Shown piece by piece: positions 45,783-57,253 of a DNA stretch of 64,000 bases. Under the pieces are notes generated by a model that did no database searches, had not been told where the DNA came from, and worked only from the letters and a program-made list of their open reading frames with translations. This stretch comes from Corylus avellana (lineage: Eukaryota > Streptophyta > Magnoliopsida > Fagales > Betulaceae). Within the stretch, counting starts at the first letter, position 1, and each line of letters opens with the position of its first letter. The DNA lies in the NCBI RefSeq assembly GCF_901000735.1, contig NC_081542.1, positions 38,932,571 through 38,996,570 on the forward strand, written 5' to 3'. Both the position numbers and the translations under genes were made by a program.

Positions 45783-45821
<39 letters not shown>

Positions 45822-46335
45822 GCATTTTTTTAAAATAAAAAATAATGAATTCTTGTTAAGGTATACGGAAAATTATTTTCCTTCCTGGACGATTATTGTT
45901 TAGTGGTCTGAACTGTAGTAAAATTTGATGGATTAAAAAAAAAATATATATTTTACATTATTTTTTTTTATTTAAATAGTAATATGTAAAAATAAAAATA
46001 TTAGGGGGCATCGGAACACAGACTTAAGTCTATTAGGATACTTTCGCCAAATAATAGAACTGATTATATATAATGATGACTAATTAATTTTATAAACCGT
46101 CTATATCACGTCATGGTCTGCTTTTAGTCACGTCAGGTATTATTTTATTCAATATTGCAACTATCATACTTTTACATGTACAATGTATCATTTGGGACAT
46201 AAAAAAAAAAAAAAAAAATTTAAAAAAAAAAAGAAGCAAAAATTCTAGTCAGTGCATGTATCAGAAAATGGTAAACTAGAAGGGTAAAATTCAAATTTTG
46301 GCAACCGGCGGCTGGCGACGGATTATTCTACCAAT
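45503..46335. other. intergenic sequence with (AT)n
   Basis: No gene. (TA)n at 45788-45817 and poly(A) at 46201-46231. Confidence 0.45.
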
Positions 46336-46340
46336 CTCTG

Positions 46341-46895
46341 GGGTGGACTTTGAAGAAATTTGTGGGTCTAACTCATCTCATAAAATCGGTTCTACAAGAG
46401 AAAGTTGTTAATTCTTTATAAACATGCCCAAGGTCTTGTCCACAGGCAATGTGAGATTATTTCTGAACACCCTCCCTCATGTGCAGGTCGGTATTTTTCT
46501 TGGTCTTTGTCACAGGGTAAGTAGTACGGGCCCCATTCGTCCTATGGCAGACTTTGATACCATGAATAAATTCGTAGGCCTAACTCATTTCATAAAATCA
46601 GTTTAATAAGAGAGGTTTGTCATTCTTTATAAACATGCCCAAGATCTTGTCTACAGGCAATGTAGGATTATTTCTCAACACCCTCCCTCATGTGCAGGTC
46701 GGTATTTTTCCTGGTCCTTGTCACAGGGTAAGTAGTACGGGCCCCATTCGTCTTGTGACAGGTTTTGATACCATGAATAAATTCGTAGGCCTAACTCATT
46801 TCATAAAACCAGTTCAATAAGAGAGGTTTGACATTCTTTATAAACATGCCCAAGATCTTATCCACAGGCAATGTGAGATTATTTCTCAACAGACT
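46341..46895. repeat. tandem array of TRIM-like units (period 211 bp)
   Basis: attctttataaacatgccca recurs at 46411, 46622 and 46833, spacing exactly 211 bp. Each unit holds an LTR-like half (ttcgtaggcctaactcatttcataaaa ... ggcaatgt..gattatttct.aaca) and an internal-like half (ccctccctcatgtgcaggtcggtattttt ... cccattcgtc...ttttgatacca). ttgatacca complements to TGGTATCAA, a primer-binding site, and ccctccctc to a polypurine tract. The array is therefore LTR-internal-LTR-internal-LTR with LTRs of about 105 bp, on the reverse strand, about 2.6 units. Open frames of 60-67 codons here merely follow the repeat. Confidence 0.7.
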
Positions 46896-47189
46896 TTGGT
46901 GGCAGCGCGACTGATTTTGGTGAACTTTGATTGCAGCGAAAAATTAATGAAAAATGCATGTAAGAATGAGAAGTTCAAGCTCGAAAAATTGTTTACGTTT
47001 TCAAAAAAGAAAAATTATTTTACAAAAATTAAACGAAGTTTTATTTGTCAATGAAAAATGTTTTCTGTTTGACCAAAAATAGAAAAATACGGAGAATATT
47101 TTTCAAAAAAACAGTTGTGTGTTTTTCCCAAATCTTAAGACAGATGCACACTTTCTCCTTCGTGATATGCTATAATCTAATAAAAAGCA
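46896..47189. other. intergenic sequence
   Basis: No gene seen. Runs of A with gaaaaat words. Confidence 0.4.
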
Positions 47190-47510
47190 CTATATTTTGC
47201 CCATAAAAGTCTATGTGACAAGATGCCACATCATCTTCTTTTTGTTTTGTTTTGTCTTTTTCGAGAAATGCTTCAGTGCAATATAATACCCACATTTGGT
47301 CCATTTTTAGTGACAGGGCAGATGGATAATTACATGAAATTGAGGATTGAAATTTGAAATTTGAAATTTGAATTTCAATCTTCTCTCCCTCACTAAATAC
47401 GGGCCGGGCATTATATTGCATTGTAGCATATCTTGCCTTTTTGCCCTCCACAAAAAATATGATGTGGCATCTTGCCACATAGACTTTTATAGACAAAATG
47501 TGAAGTTTTT
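47190..47510. mobile_element. foldback MITE
   Basis: Left cccataaaagtctatgtgac and complement of right gtcacatagactttt-like end, with aagatgccacatcat / atgatgtggcatctt adjoining, and an inner pair gcaatataatacccac / gggcattatattgc. A short (aaattt/gaaattt)n lies centrally at about 47348-47375. No ORF of note. Confidence 0.6.
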
Positions 47511-48399
47511 ATTTGATTCTAGCATTTCTCTTTTCCTTCCACTAAAATTAGATAGGAAAAATAAATGTGTTTCTTATTTTTAGTGTAGATAAGAAAATAG
47601 CTGTATCGCATGGCATATAGTATTCCGTCAAAAAGAATTTTATATGATTGTGATGTTTTTAATTAATTATATAGATTAATTAAGAGAGCTTGTCTTAAAG
47701 TAAATCTGTAAAGTATATATATGGTGGTAATATTGTATTGGCAAAGAGAAAGGAATCCTCAACAGTTAGTTAAAAAAATATAGTACGATTCTAAGGTAAA
47801 ATAGTAGTACTGTAAAGCCAAGTACTGATGCTCAAAATCAAAAAAAAAAAAAAAAAAAAAAAACTCTTTGTCGGTCTATATTTTTACTTTGTCTTTTTTC
47901 TTGCCAGTTTTCTAGTTGTATTTTGCATTCTTTGTGTTGACAATTAATGTAATTTAATTTACCTTGTAATTATCCTTGTTGCAAACATCTATTAATTTCA
48001 TGATGTTGTTGAAAAAAGGAATTTTCATATACATTATGCTGCATGTCAGACTTAAGAGTTAATTAATTCTTTAAATTGTTGGGTTTCCTCAATCCTGTAC
48101 TAATACATGGTTAATTGGTGCACTCTTGAGATTTTTTTGATATTATTTTGTAGCATGTTGAGACATTACTCAATCTGAAAAAAAAAAAGAAGTTTAAGTA
48201 CGTGGGTTTTGGCCAAACTATGTTATATTAATTTCTTATGCGTATGACATCTTTTCAATGTAGGGCTCAAACCTTTCTATACTCACATATGTATATTCAA
48301 CCATCTTTTTCTCTCTTATGTGAGTCCATCACCACATTGCTACATTCCCTTAGGCGAAAGTTTTTTTTTTTATTTTTTTTATTTTTGGGTCAATCTTAT
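47511..48399. other. intergenic sequence
   Basis: No gene. Poly(A) at 47840-47863 and 48179-48188. T-rich tract at 48361-48385. Confidence 0.4.
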
Positions 48400-48610
48400 G
48401 GGCTCTCTTCAAAATCACTTGTAGCTTACGTAGGTTTGCTCGCGCTACTGACCTTTGTCCTTACTTCAGGGACTCTCGTTCGTGCTTGTGCCACTCCACC
48501 ATACCGTATATTATTATTGATTCTAATATCATTTGTTAGGGAGATTGATATCTTGAGAAGTCTTTTAGTAAGCCTATAATATAATATGTTGAAACTCCTT
48601 TCAACCTAAA
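48400..48610 (-). mobile_element. possible TRIM family B remnant
   Basis: On the reverse strand: tattataggcttactaaaagactt, then ctccctaacaaatgatattagaatc, resembling the LTR end plus primer-binding site of 45171-45502. The internal part differs. A decayed copy or relative. Confidence 0.35.
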
Positions 48611-48809
48611 AGCTTAGGTTTGGGCTTACTCTTTCCAATGTTGTTATGTTTGGGTAGTTGTTCTTTCCATGTGTTTGTTGGCCTAGCTTGCATGTTTTGT
48701 GGTTGGCAAGCTTCTTGGCTGTGTTCTCTCTCTTATTAAGGGATTAGGAGTTGTTTGATTTCCCTTGGATTTTTGTTATTTTATTTGGTTTTATTTATTA
48801 AAGTTTACT

Positions 48810-48832
48810 TATATATATATATATATATATAT
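48810..48832. repeat. (TA)n microsatellite
   Basis: About eleven TA units. Confidence 0.85.
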
Positions 48833-48849
48833 GCTCCTTAGATAACCTA

Positions 48850-48960
48850 ATTTACCTAGTAGGTAACAATCACTCTACATCTTTGTGGTATGATAACATA
48901 CATATTTATCCATTCACCCAATGTGGAAATTAACTTCTATATATAGGGGTAATATTGTGA
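48850..48960 (-). mobile_element. TRIM LTR fragment, family A
   Basis: cctagtaggtaac, catatttatccattcacccaatgtgg and a terminal tatataggggtaatattgtga recall the distal part of the family A LTR. Weak. Confidence 0.35.
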
Positions 48961-49715
48961 CGACCCAAACCTTGCCTTTGTAACAAGGGCTGAATCATCA
49001 CAATAACCTTATCATATAGAACATCTCATAATATGCATAAACTCATCAAACCTATTAATTTCTGAAAATTGTGTTCAAATCATTATTGGACAGAAACATT
49101 TTTTTTTTATGTTTTCTTGTATGTCTTGAAAACAGTTTGAAATTTTTGTTTTTTGTTTTTTTAAATAAAATAATAATAATAAATAATAATAAAAAAACAG
49201 AATCAGACAGGCGAGTACATGTGCGCTAAAAAACTAATCGAGAGAATTCAAAATGTTCCAAAAATCTCATCAATTATTATAAACTTGAAAAGAAAAACTA
49301 CATCAATGCATGTAATTACGAGGTAGTGTCCCTAATAATGCCCAACACCTAGCATGTGTACTAGCTAGTTTTATTGCTTAAAGTGATGTTCATCTCTGGA
49401 TCCATTAATCAATCATATACTTTTCAGTTAATTCCTCAATAATGAATTTGGTCTTGTCAGCTTGAAAAAAAAAAACGAAAAAAAAAAAAAAGAAAAGAAA
49501 GGAATTTGGTTGCTTCAGTCCCGGTTTGCTGGAAAAGTTAAAGGCACTTTACCTGGTTCACATTAGCTATAATTGACATGAGTTAAAATCTATTAACATA
49601 GGAAAAGTATATATATATATCTGCCAGTCGAGATCGAGTAATGAATTTCCTGATCAAAAGAGAAATTAAGTCAGGGGTTGAGAGATCTAGTAAAGTGATT
49701 TATGGCCTACCTTGT
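48961..49715. other. intergenic sequence
   Basis: No gene. A-rich tract at 49467-49500. Confidence 0.4.
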
Positions 49716-50537
49716 ATTATGAGTATTTGTAATTATATGATAATATTCATTTAAAAAAAAGGAAAAAATTTATATTTAGTCCTTAAGTTTTTATTTGATT
49801 TGGATTTAGTTCTTGGGTTTTTAATTTCAAGAATAAGGTCCTTAGGATTTGTCCAAGTTTAAAGTAAAGTATGTCCATCTATTACTTTACCGTCAAAATT
49901 AACAGTTTTTAATAGATCCGGCTTATATGCTGTTATTAAAATAACAGCATGTATGTTGTAATTTAATCAACGGTCAAGATTGAATTTCTCAAAATCTCTC
50001 TTCATTTTCTCTCTTATTAAAAGCTTCTAAAAGTAAGTCAACTTTAAGATTTAATCTTAACCGTTGAATAAACTACAGCATGCACAGCATGTAAGCCAAA
50101 TCTGTTTTTAATTCACTACATGTGTCTTATTTGACAGGTCAACGTCCATCTTATATAACACCCCAATGCAATGACACGGCAACGGAACCGAAGTATTTTC
50201 TTATTATGGGTTTGCTCTTTGAGTTCTCAAGTTTTGTGTTTATTTAAGTTTTATGTACGTAAAATCGATGAATTCTTTTTTCTTTTTCTTTTTTCTACAA
50301 ATGACTTAACACTTGTTGACATGCTATTGCATTAGAGTATTTATGACAAGTCAAATGAGACATGTAGTAAATGACAAACCATTAACTTTAACCATAAAGT
50401 GTAAATGAACATATTTTAAACTTGGACAAAACCAAAAGACTAGATACTTGAAATTGAAACTTACTGGTTAGATATGAATTTTTTTCCTAATTTTAAAGTT
50501 ATTATGAGTATTTGTAATTATATGATATTATTCATTA
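49716..50537. mobile_element. foldback element between 36-bp direct repeats
   Basis: Foldback body 49761-50487: left GGAAAAAATTTATATTTAG, right complemented GGAAAAAAATTCATATCTAA, arms of about 150 bp continuing through gtccaagtttaaa. Outside lie direct repeats attatgagtatttgtaatta... at 49716-49751 and 50501-50536, differing at one position by eye. The interior also has an inverted pair around aacagcatgtatg / gcatgcacagcatg. No ORF. Confidence 0.65.
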
Positions 50538-50540
50538 AAA

Positions 50541-52538
50541 CAAAAACAAAAAATCATTTTTATCTATAAAGAGTTTTTTTGTGTGCGGTTGAAATGCTAA
50601 TAATTGGAGTTAACATACTGGAATTTTGGGCCAGAAGGAATCTGTGATCAATGTAGCTACATTACATGCCAGAAAAAAAAAAAAATTTTTTAGACAAAAA
50701 AAAAAAAAGAAGAAGAAGAAAACCTAGGACGTGGCTTCCTCTTTAGTGGACATTCCGCAAATTGAGTCACTGAGTCCCCTCTAGTACTTACCAAAAAAAA
50801 GCAAAAGAGTCCTCTCTATCAGCTAAAGGAACGTGGTGGGGGCAGCATTAGCTAGGGTTAGGTTAAGGCTAGATAATCATCAATTAATTTCTGTTGTTTT
50901 TTTTACATCTTTTCAACTTATAAGTGAGTATATTCAATGGTTGGGTCAGGACTAATAGCATGCCAACAACAAAAGTATATATCTAGCAATTTAACAAGTT
51001 TTGTGTTCTCTATCAATATAGGTAAAGACTAACCGCTAAAGGAGTTAATTATATGTATAACTCGACCAAAATAATACAATACAATCAAATTGGTTAGAAG
51101 AGGAGAGTGATTTGTCAAATATGGAGTTTTCTCAATGCTTTTAATTAGACTTCTTTATTCTTAATTTGCTTCTAGAAAAGTGCAAGAAAGAGAAGGAAGA
51201 AAGTGTGGGTGCAAATATAGAAAATTGAGAAAAAAAAAAAAAAAAAAAAAAAAGGAAAAGCTGAAATATTGCGGATTCGAAGAGTAAAGAAAGCTTTGAA
51301 AAAGAACAATAATGGGTATGTGAAAAAAATGTGAAAAACATGCCGTGTCATGTTTTGAAAGCATTTAGTTCTTTCATGGGGACAGCAATCATACGAATTC
51401 TTTTTTCTTTGAAATTTTGGTGGCTAGCTTAGGACCTTTTGAGTTTGGGCTTAAAAATTTGTTAAACCTTTTTTATTTTATTTCAAGTATTGTGTTGTGA
51501 TCAGAAGCCCTTTTTATATAACTTTTAAGGGGACTAAATCATCATATAGTTTTTCTTTTGGTGGTTGGGGGGCTTAGATTGGGCTTGGGGTGGCCATAGG
51601 GCACCCTCACCCCCCTCGCCCTCGCCTTCGCAAGTGGGTATGTTCTTCACATTATTGACCAAAATTCAAATCTCAAAATATGGAGTGTTTCCTTATTATT
51701 TAAAAATATTATCATTAATTAATAAATATAAAAAGGGTAATGTTGTTCTTCATATCTATTTATTATATTCATTTTATACCGAGTGATATATCGTGTTTTA
51801 AGTGATTTTTCATGTCAATTACTTAAAAAAATTATTTAAAACATATATGATCAACTAATATAAAATAAATGTGAAAAGTAAAATTACATGGTACGAGGAA
51901 TTGAATAAAATTTAAAACCTACCCTAGTGTGAAGCATTAATGTTGAATACTGTATGTTATCTAAATGTTGAACTTTAGGAGGATTTGATGACCTTTTAGA
52001 GTCAAAAACGCGTTGAAACTTGTTCCTTGAGGGGTCATAAAGGCCATCTATATTGCACTATGGTTGGTTACACTAAAAGTTAACGTAAATGCGATGTGAT
52101 TTGTTTCCAATTTTTTTTTTTTTTTTTTCTCCAAAGTACTTTTTTTTTTTTTTATATGTCTAGCTCCTGATTAATTCAGCCAGTCAGGTGAATTAGAGCA
52201 AGATCATTAGTGTTTCATTTGAGGATTGAAAGAAGAGAAATGCTATAACGTCCACTATTGTCCTTTCAGGGTTCTTCTAGGCTAAGATGGCAGTTGTTTT
52301 ATAAAAAAAAATTAAACCAAAAAAATGGGTCTTTTCTTTCTCCCACGTTCTTTTTTTCTCTCTTTCTCAAAAAACACAACTTTCTCTTGGTTTTCTTGGT
52401 TTAATATACTGCAGAATAAAATGTAATAAAATAAACTCAAAGAATCAATAATTATGCAATTCGATTTATGGCTTACGTCCATAATATCATTTCTGGCTAT
52501 TATTGGTTGCAATTAATAGCCTTCGATCTCTCCATGTT
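50541..52538. other. intergenic sequence
   Basis: No gene recognised. Poly(A) tracts at 50672-50712 and 51231-51253. T tracts at 52110-52152 resemble retroposon tails but no bodies could be matched. A GC-rich patch (ggggcttagattgggcttggggtggcc, 51569-51595) has no domain. Confidence 0.4.
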
Positions 52539-53500
52539 TTTTTTGTTTTTTTGTTTTTTTGGAAAAACATTCCATAGTCATTTATTGATGAAAAAAATCA
52601 CGAGCAAAAACTCTTACAAACAGAACAAAAAGTTCTGAAGCAAATCATAGCCGAAACTAAGGTTACAAACGTCAAAGATACAAACATAACAATCTAGCAA
52701 TAAAGAACTATATATCAATGACATCAATATCCGCTAACCCATTACTAGTATTCAGTTTTAACAACAGATATGTACCAGACAGACTCAATCCAATGCATAG
52801 GTAGCTCTTATTCCTCAGCCCTGACGGCAGAACCCCCATGCCGAAACTCATCTTGCTCGACCTGAAAGCCAGGATATCGTTCACATCCACAACCCAAGTG
52901 TTTAGACCAAAAACATATACCCCAAAGAGCATCAAGCGAGCAGATCAAGAGAGAGGAGCCTTATTGCAAGCAACAAAAACAGATACAAGAAAAAAAACTG
53001 GACAAAAAAAAAAAAACAAAAAGAAGCCAAAACAAAATACAAGGAAAAAAACAACAGGAAATATCACACTAGATGGATGACAGCAGTCAAAAGAAAAAGA
53101 AACAAAAAGAAAAAAGGAAGCCAAAACAAAATACAATGAAAAAACAACCGAAAATATCACACTAGATGGATGACAACAGTCAAAAGAAAAAGAAACAAAA
53201 AGAAAAAAAGAAGCCAAAACAAAATACAAGGAAAAAACAACAGGAAATATCACACTAGGTGGATGACAGCAATCAAAAGAAAAGCTGATCGCGTGTTTGC
53301 TTGAAACCGAAACAGAATGTGGCGTTAGAAGCTCATCGTGGTGGGGGGAGCGTGAAAAGACCCAACAGTGGACGGTGGACGACGAAGCTAGCGCGGAGGA
53401 GATCGGCAGCGCACTCAAAGAAATGGGAGGAAGTTTGAGTGAATCCCCCATAAACGGCACCCCACAAAGTGTTTCAAAACAAGCAAAAAAACAACAAAAA
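52539..53500 (-). mobile_element. poly(A) retroposon copy 2 (reverse strand)
   Basis: The T-rich start at 52539-52560 is the complemented poly(A) tail. Reading on the reverse strand, the 3' 330 bp match copies 1 and 3 (tttcatcaataaatgac, tttcggctatgatttgcttcag, aataagagctacctatgcattgg). The terminal frame ends NKSYLCIGLSLSGTYLLLKL...DIDVIDI at a stop (52708-52710). Upstream, gtagcaacaaag-type sequence encoding VACNKA also matches copy 1. The middle carries the 93-bp tandem repeat. The 5' limit is uncertain (about 53500). No TSD seen. Confidence 0.6.
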
Positions 53501-53541
53501 CAAACACAGTAAGAAACAAACACAACAAAAACAAATAACAA
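52945..53541 (-). CDS. 198-codon ORF in retroposon copy 2 (doubtful gene)
   Basis: Uninterrupted reverse-strand frame beginning MLFVFVVFVSYCVCF. It has a moderately polar segment (MGDSLKLPPISLSALPISS, then HCWVFSRSPHHDELLTP) followed by about three copies of a 31-residue hydrophobic unit (FSFDCCHPSSVIFPVVFSLY and onward). The repeat is a whole number of codons (93 bp), so the frame survives expansion. The composition is what translated T-rich DNA gives anyway, and no homologous long ORF is seen in copies 1 or 3. I would treat it as a transposon-derived open frame, not a confirmed gene. Confidence 0.25.
   Translation of the reverse strand: MLFVFVVFVSYCVCFCCFFACFETLCGVPFMGDSLKLPPISLSALPISSALASSSTVHCWVFSRSPHHDELLTPHSVSVSSKHAISFSFDCCHPPSVIFPVVFSLYFVLASFFLFVSFSFDCCHPSSVIFSVVFSLYFVLASFFLFVSFSFDCCHPSSVIFPVVFFLVFCFGFFLFFFFCPVFFLVSVFVACNKAPLS
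53000..53285. repeat. 93-bp tandem repeat, about 3 units
   Basis: atatcacact occurs at 53061, 53154 and 53247, spacing 93 bp twice. Each unit continues agatggatgacagcagtcaa, aaagaaacaaaaag, gccaaaacaaaatac. Units are near identical, hence recent. Confidence 0.85.
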
Positions 53542-53610
53542 GAAATAGAAAGATTACATGTAAAATAAAAACATAGAAAAACAAAAACCCCAAAGTAGAA
53601 ACCACGTCAA

Positions 53611-53808
53611 AGTGTTTTGTGTCTTGATTTGCTTGTTAATACTTTGATTCTTTTGCTAAAAAGCAAAATACAGTCATAAAAATAAACATTAACAAACGAG
53701 CCCTAAAGCCTTGAGTTTTAAAGTTGACGCCGTTTTGTCATTGACCATAATTTTATGGTCAAAGTATTAACAAAGTACTAACAAGCAAATCAAGACACAA
53801 AACAAAAC
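53611..53808. mobile_element. MITE with about 40-bp TIRs
   Basis: Left gtgttttgtgtcttgatttg continuing cttgttaatactttga. The right end complements it closely (gttttgtgtcttgatttgcttgttagtacttt). About 110 bp between. Confidence 0.65.
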
Positions 53809-56800
53809 ATTTAAAACTACTTTTACATTTATATAATTATATTACAAAAAAAAAAAAAACAATTCTAAAATGCATTAGCAAACCCCGACATCCCATATTT
53901 AAAGAACAAACCCCTCAAAATATATATATATAGAACAAACAAAAAGGTTACCCTTTACAATATTGTTGAAGGAGTTTTAAGAACCAAATCAGATAAACAG
54001 TCAGCCTAGCTAATTATCAACTTATACTACCATGGTGTGAAAATTAAGAAAATTAAAATAAATTAGCAACTCATTTATTTCAGAAATAAATATGCGTTAG
54101 ATTTGATCATTAATGGTGGATATGTTGTTTCCTTCAAAAAGGAAAAAAATCATGAAGACTTTGGCGTTTGATGTGATTATTGTTTGATTCAAAGGCCAAA
54201 GGAGACTCGTAATTTTCACACCGAGCTTTTGGAATATAGACATAACACATTATGCTCACCCCGCGGCCATATAATAATATATTGGGAGGATCTTGCGTGG
54301 GACAATTTCCTATACCTTTGTGATGTATTATTCCATCACCACACGTGGTCAATGGGTCCATATGTTGTGCATGATGCATCAAAGGAAGAATAATATATAT
54401 AATATATGTGTATGTGTGTATGCTACAGAATTAGATTTTACATTTTCCCGTCCCTTATAACCCTAGCCTAATTTTAGTGAAAAACATGATTTAATCACAA
54501 GTTTTTATACTCCCAGCACCTCCAATAATATAATCTTGTGAATTACTCAAAAAAAAATATAATCTTGTGAAAACAGATCATTAAACAGTTAAATGATCAT
54601 TGAATGTCCTTTTTAATAAAAAAAAATGATAACAATTAAATTTCGAACTGAAACAACATCTTTAAAACGACATCAAGCTGTTTGTGACATTTCTCCTCCC
54701 TTTTTTTTATTTTTTTATTTTCATAATTAGCGTCGTCATTTATAAAACGACTTAAATGATTTTTTTTTTTTTTTTGGTAGCGACTAGCAATTCACCCTCC
54801 TGGGTAAAAGTTTATTAATATGGGTAATTTTATATTTATTGGCCTGCAAATAATGTACATTTGGTTCAACAATCCTTTTCAAGAAAGAATCATCCCACCA
54901 AATTTAATTATAAGTACACATTCTCTATATCCAGCTCATTCAGTTTCATTATTGGTATTTGGTAATGGTTTGAACAATTGTGTAAAATTATATAACAAAG
55001 AAAACCTGACAAGCCCCACAATTCCGCGAATCTGATCAAAGATCTTTGCATATGAAAATGTCAAGAAATCATGTCATTTGGGCTACGTAAAAATGTCTGA
55101 AAGTTGGCCAATTATAAAGAAAACTCATCATTCTTCAATGAACAGTTGTATACTTTTTGTTGGCAGTTTCTTTTTCCCAATTTCAATGCAATATTATTCA
55201 TCAGCCAGCAATCAGAACCCTAACGTAAAGACAACCCAGTTGTTTTTTCCTTTCTTCCTAAAGTAAAATGCTCTTGCTCCATATCTATTTTACTTTTGTC
55301 CAGAAAGATGCTTGCTTCATTGGCCCCAACATTGTTTGTGGTATATTTGGTCTTGCCCTATCACATATAAGTAGGTGTGAGGAGGAGGCCCTACCAAATG
55401 ATTCTTTGTAAGTGGACAAAAATTACTCATTCTCCTGCTTCATGTCTATTTTATACAACCTTTCAAACCACAATCATGGGGTCATACATCGTTATATGAG
55501 CCCTTACAAATCTACAAATTTCTGTTCTAAATATGATTTTTTCAGCTGGAAAAGCAGCTCCCAAATCATGTCCTTTGCTTTAATTCTAGGGTTTATGCAG
55601 CTTTCAAACCATGAGTATCTGGTGTCTGGTATAATTGGAACAAAACCCATTAAAAATTGTCTCTTTTGGTGTCTTCTCTCAATTGGGTTTTTTTTTTTTT
55701 TTTTTTTTCAGAGTGCAGAAAATTACAACCCACCTTGGTCTTTGGGTTGTTAATTTCCCAAGTAAATATAGACCATATGGGACACTCTTTTATGCCTGAT
55801 TAAGCAACAATATTTGATTGATGCGACATGCAATTGTTGTAATCAATCTCTTAGTTGTACAATCTTTAAAGGCAATTCATTTGGCAGTGCTTAGTCATTC
55901 AAATGAAAAGTAAAGGTATTTGCTAGTGATCCATTTTGTCAAACAAAATATCAACTAAGACTACTCTTTATTGCAATGCTTTCAATTCCCTAACTCAAAG
56001 GCTATCCACCCAACACACGTGAATGACCCCACACTCTTCTCCATTTGTCTTACCAATCAGGCTTCTAGGCCATGATTCATGGTTCGAAAATACACAATAT
56101 ATTCAATGATAAGTTACCCCAACACGGTTATTTATTATTATACGAATCACGCTAGCTCAAGAGTACTAAACTTACCGCACCGTCGGCACAAGAAGGAAAG
56201 ATTCATCTCCCAAAGAAGATCTACTATAGGGTATTGTACGTTCTTAGATGTAATTTGGTCACTTGGAAAAGTAAGAAAGAGACAACGGTAATGCGCTAAA
56301 TTAAGGACCGGCCTGGAGATTATTCAAAACTATAAAATAATATAGAATTTTAAAAAAATAATAAATAAATAAAAAATTGCTCTTATATATCATAGGAAAT
56401 TTCTTGGTAAATTTGAGGTAGGGTTTTGACATGGGCTGAACTGTGATGCTGATTACCTGGATTTATCCTGCTTCTCTCATATTGGGTTTCTTTGTATTTT
56501 ACTCTTTTTCTTTTTTTTTTTTTTTAGTCCAAAAAATTATTTAATTAATGTTGTACATGGGTGATGGGCCTCCCTCTTGATTGGCAAATTGAACTTTTTA
56601 TCTCAAAAACTCATGTTCTATTGGATTATATTCTAGTTAGGTCTATTCTTAAAGTTCTTCGAAATACTAATTGATCTGCACACTATTTTGCTAGATGGGC
56701 CACCTCGACTTGTTATAATGGAAGCATTTTCATTTTGTCTCTCCCTCCTGTTGTTGTACTTCCAATTTGTGATATCAACTCTCTTAGCCCTGTTCTCTCT

Positions 56801-57242
56801 CTCCCCCTTTTTTTGGTTTTTTCTTTGTTCGAGTTGTCATAATATTTGCTTAGGAAAAACAAAAAAGATAGCAAAATTACATCCACATCATGAAAAGCAG
56901 GTTTCCAAGCAAAAATAAGGCCTCCCTTCATCCAAATTAGAACATTAAGGTTTATTTGGAATTTGAAAATGCAAATTTTTTACGTTTTTCAAAGCGTAAT
57001 TTTTAAAAAACGCAATACCAAGTGATATATTTTTTGCGATTTGATTTAAAATCATTCTTTTGTCTATGAAATTGCAATGTCATGAAAAATGACAAAAACA
57101 TATTAACTCCATATAACTAATTAACTTTGTATAAAATAAACAGTGGAATAATTCAAAACTTATACAAGCTAAATCTCCAAAATTAATTAACTAAAGTATT
57201 ACTCCTCTCAAAATAGCCTCAAATCATCACTAAGTAAGTGAA
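53809..57242. other. intergenic sequence
   Basis: Over 3 kb with no supported gene. Open frames (for example 54134-54393 on both strands, 55412-55753) lack domains and start or stop at random. Poly(T) tracts at 55689-55709 and 56511-56525. 56945-57070 has tttatttggaatttg / aacgcaat words like the MITEs at 62520 and 63724 but no clear inverted ends. Confidence 0.4.
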
Positions 57243-57253
57243 GGAAACTCCAA

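Noticed and set aside
46424..46820. Two similar 60-67-codon ORFs
   Set aside because: Similarity is due to the 211-bp tandem TRIM units, not to a gene family.
46341..46895. CRISPR-like regular repeats
   Set aside because: The period is 211 bp with both halves repeated and TRIM landmarks present. This is a plant genome, and there are no short spacers.
47170..47583. 108- and 71-codon ORFs on opposite strands
   Set aside because: Both are translations of the arms of one foldback MITE, which explains their mirrored look.
55412..55753. 113-codon ORF
   Set aside because: AT-rich composition, a poly-Phe run from a T tract and no domain. Probably chance.
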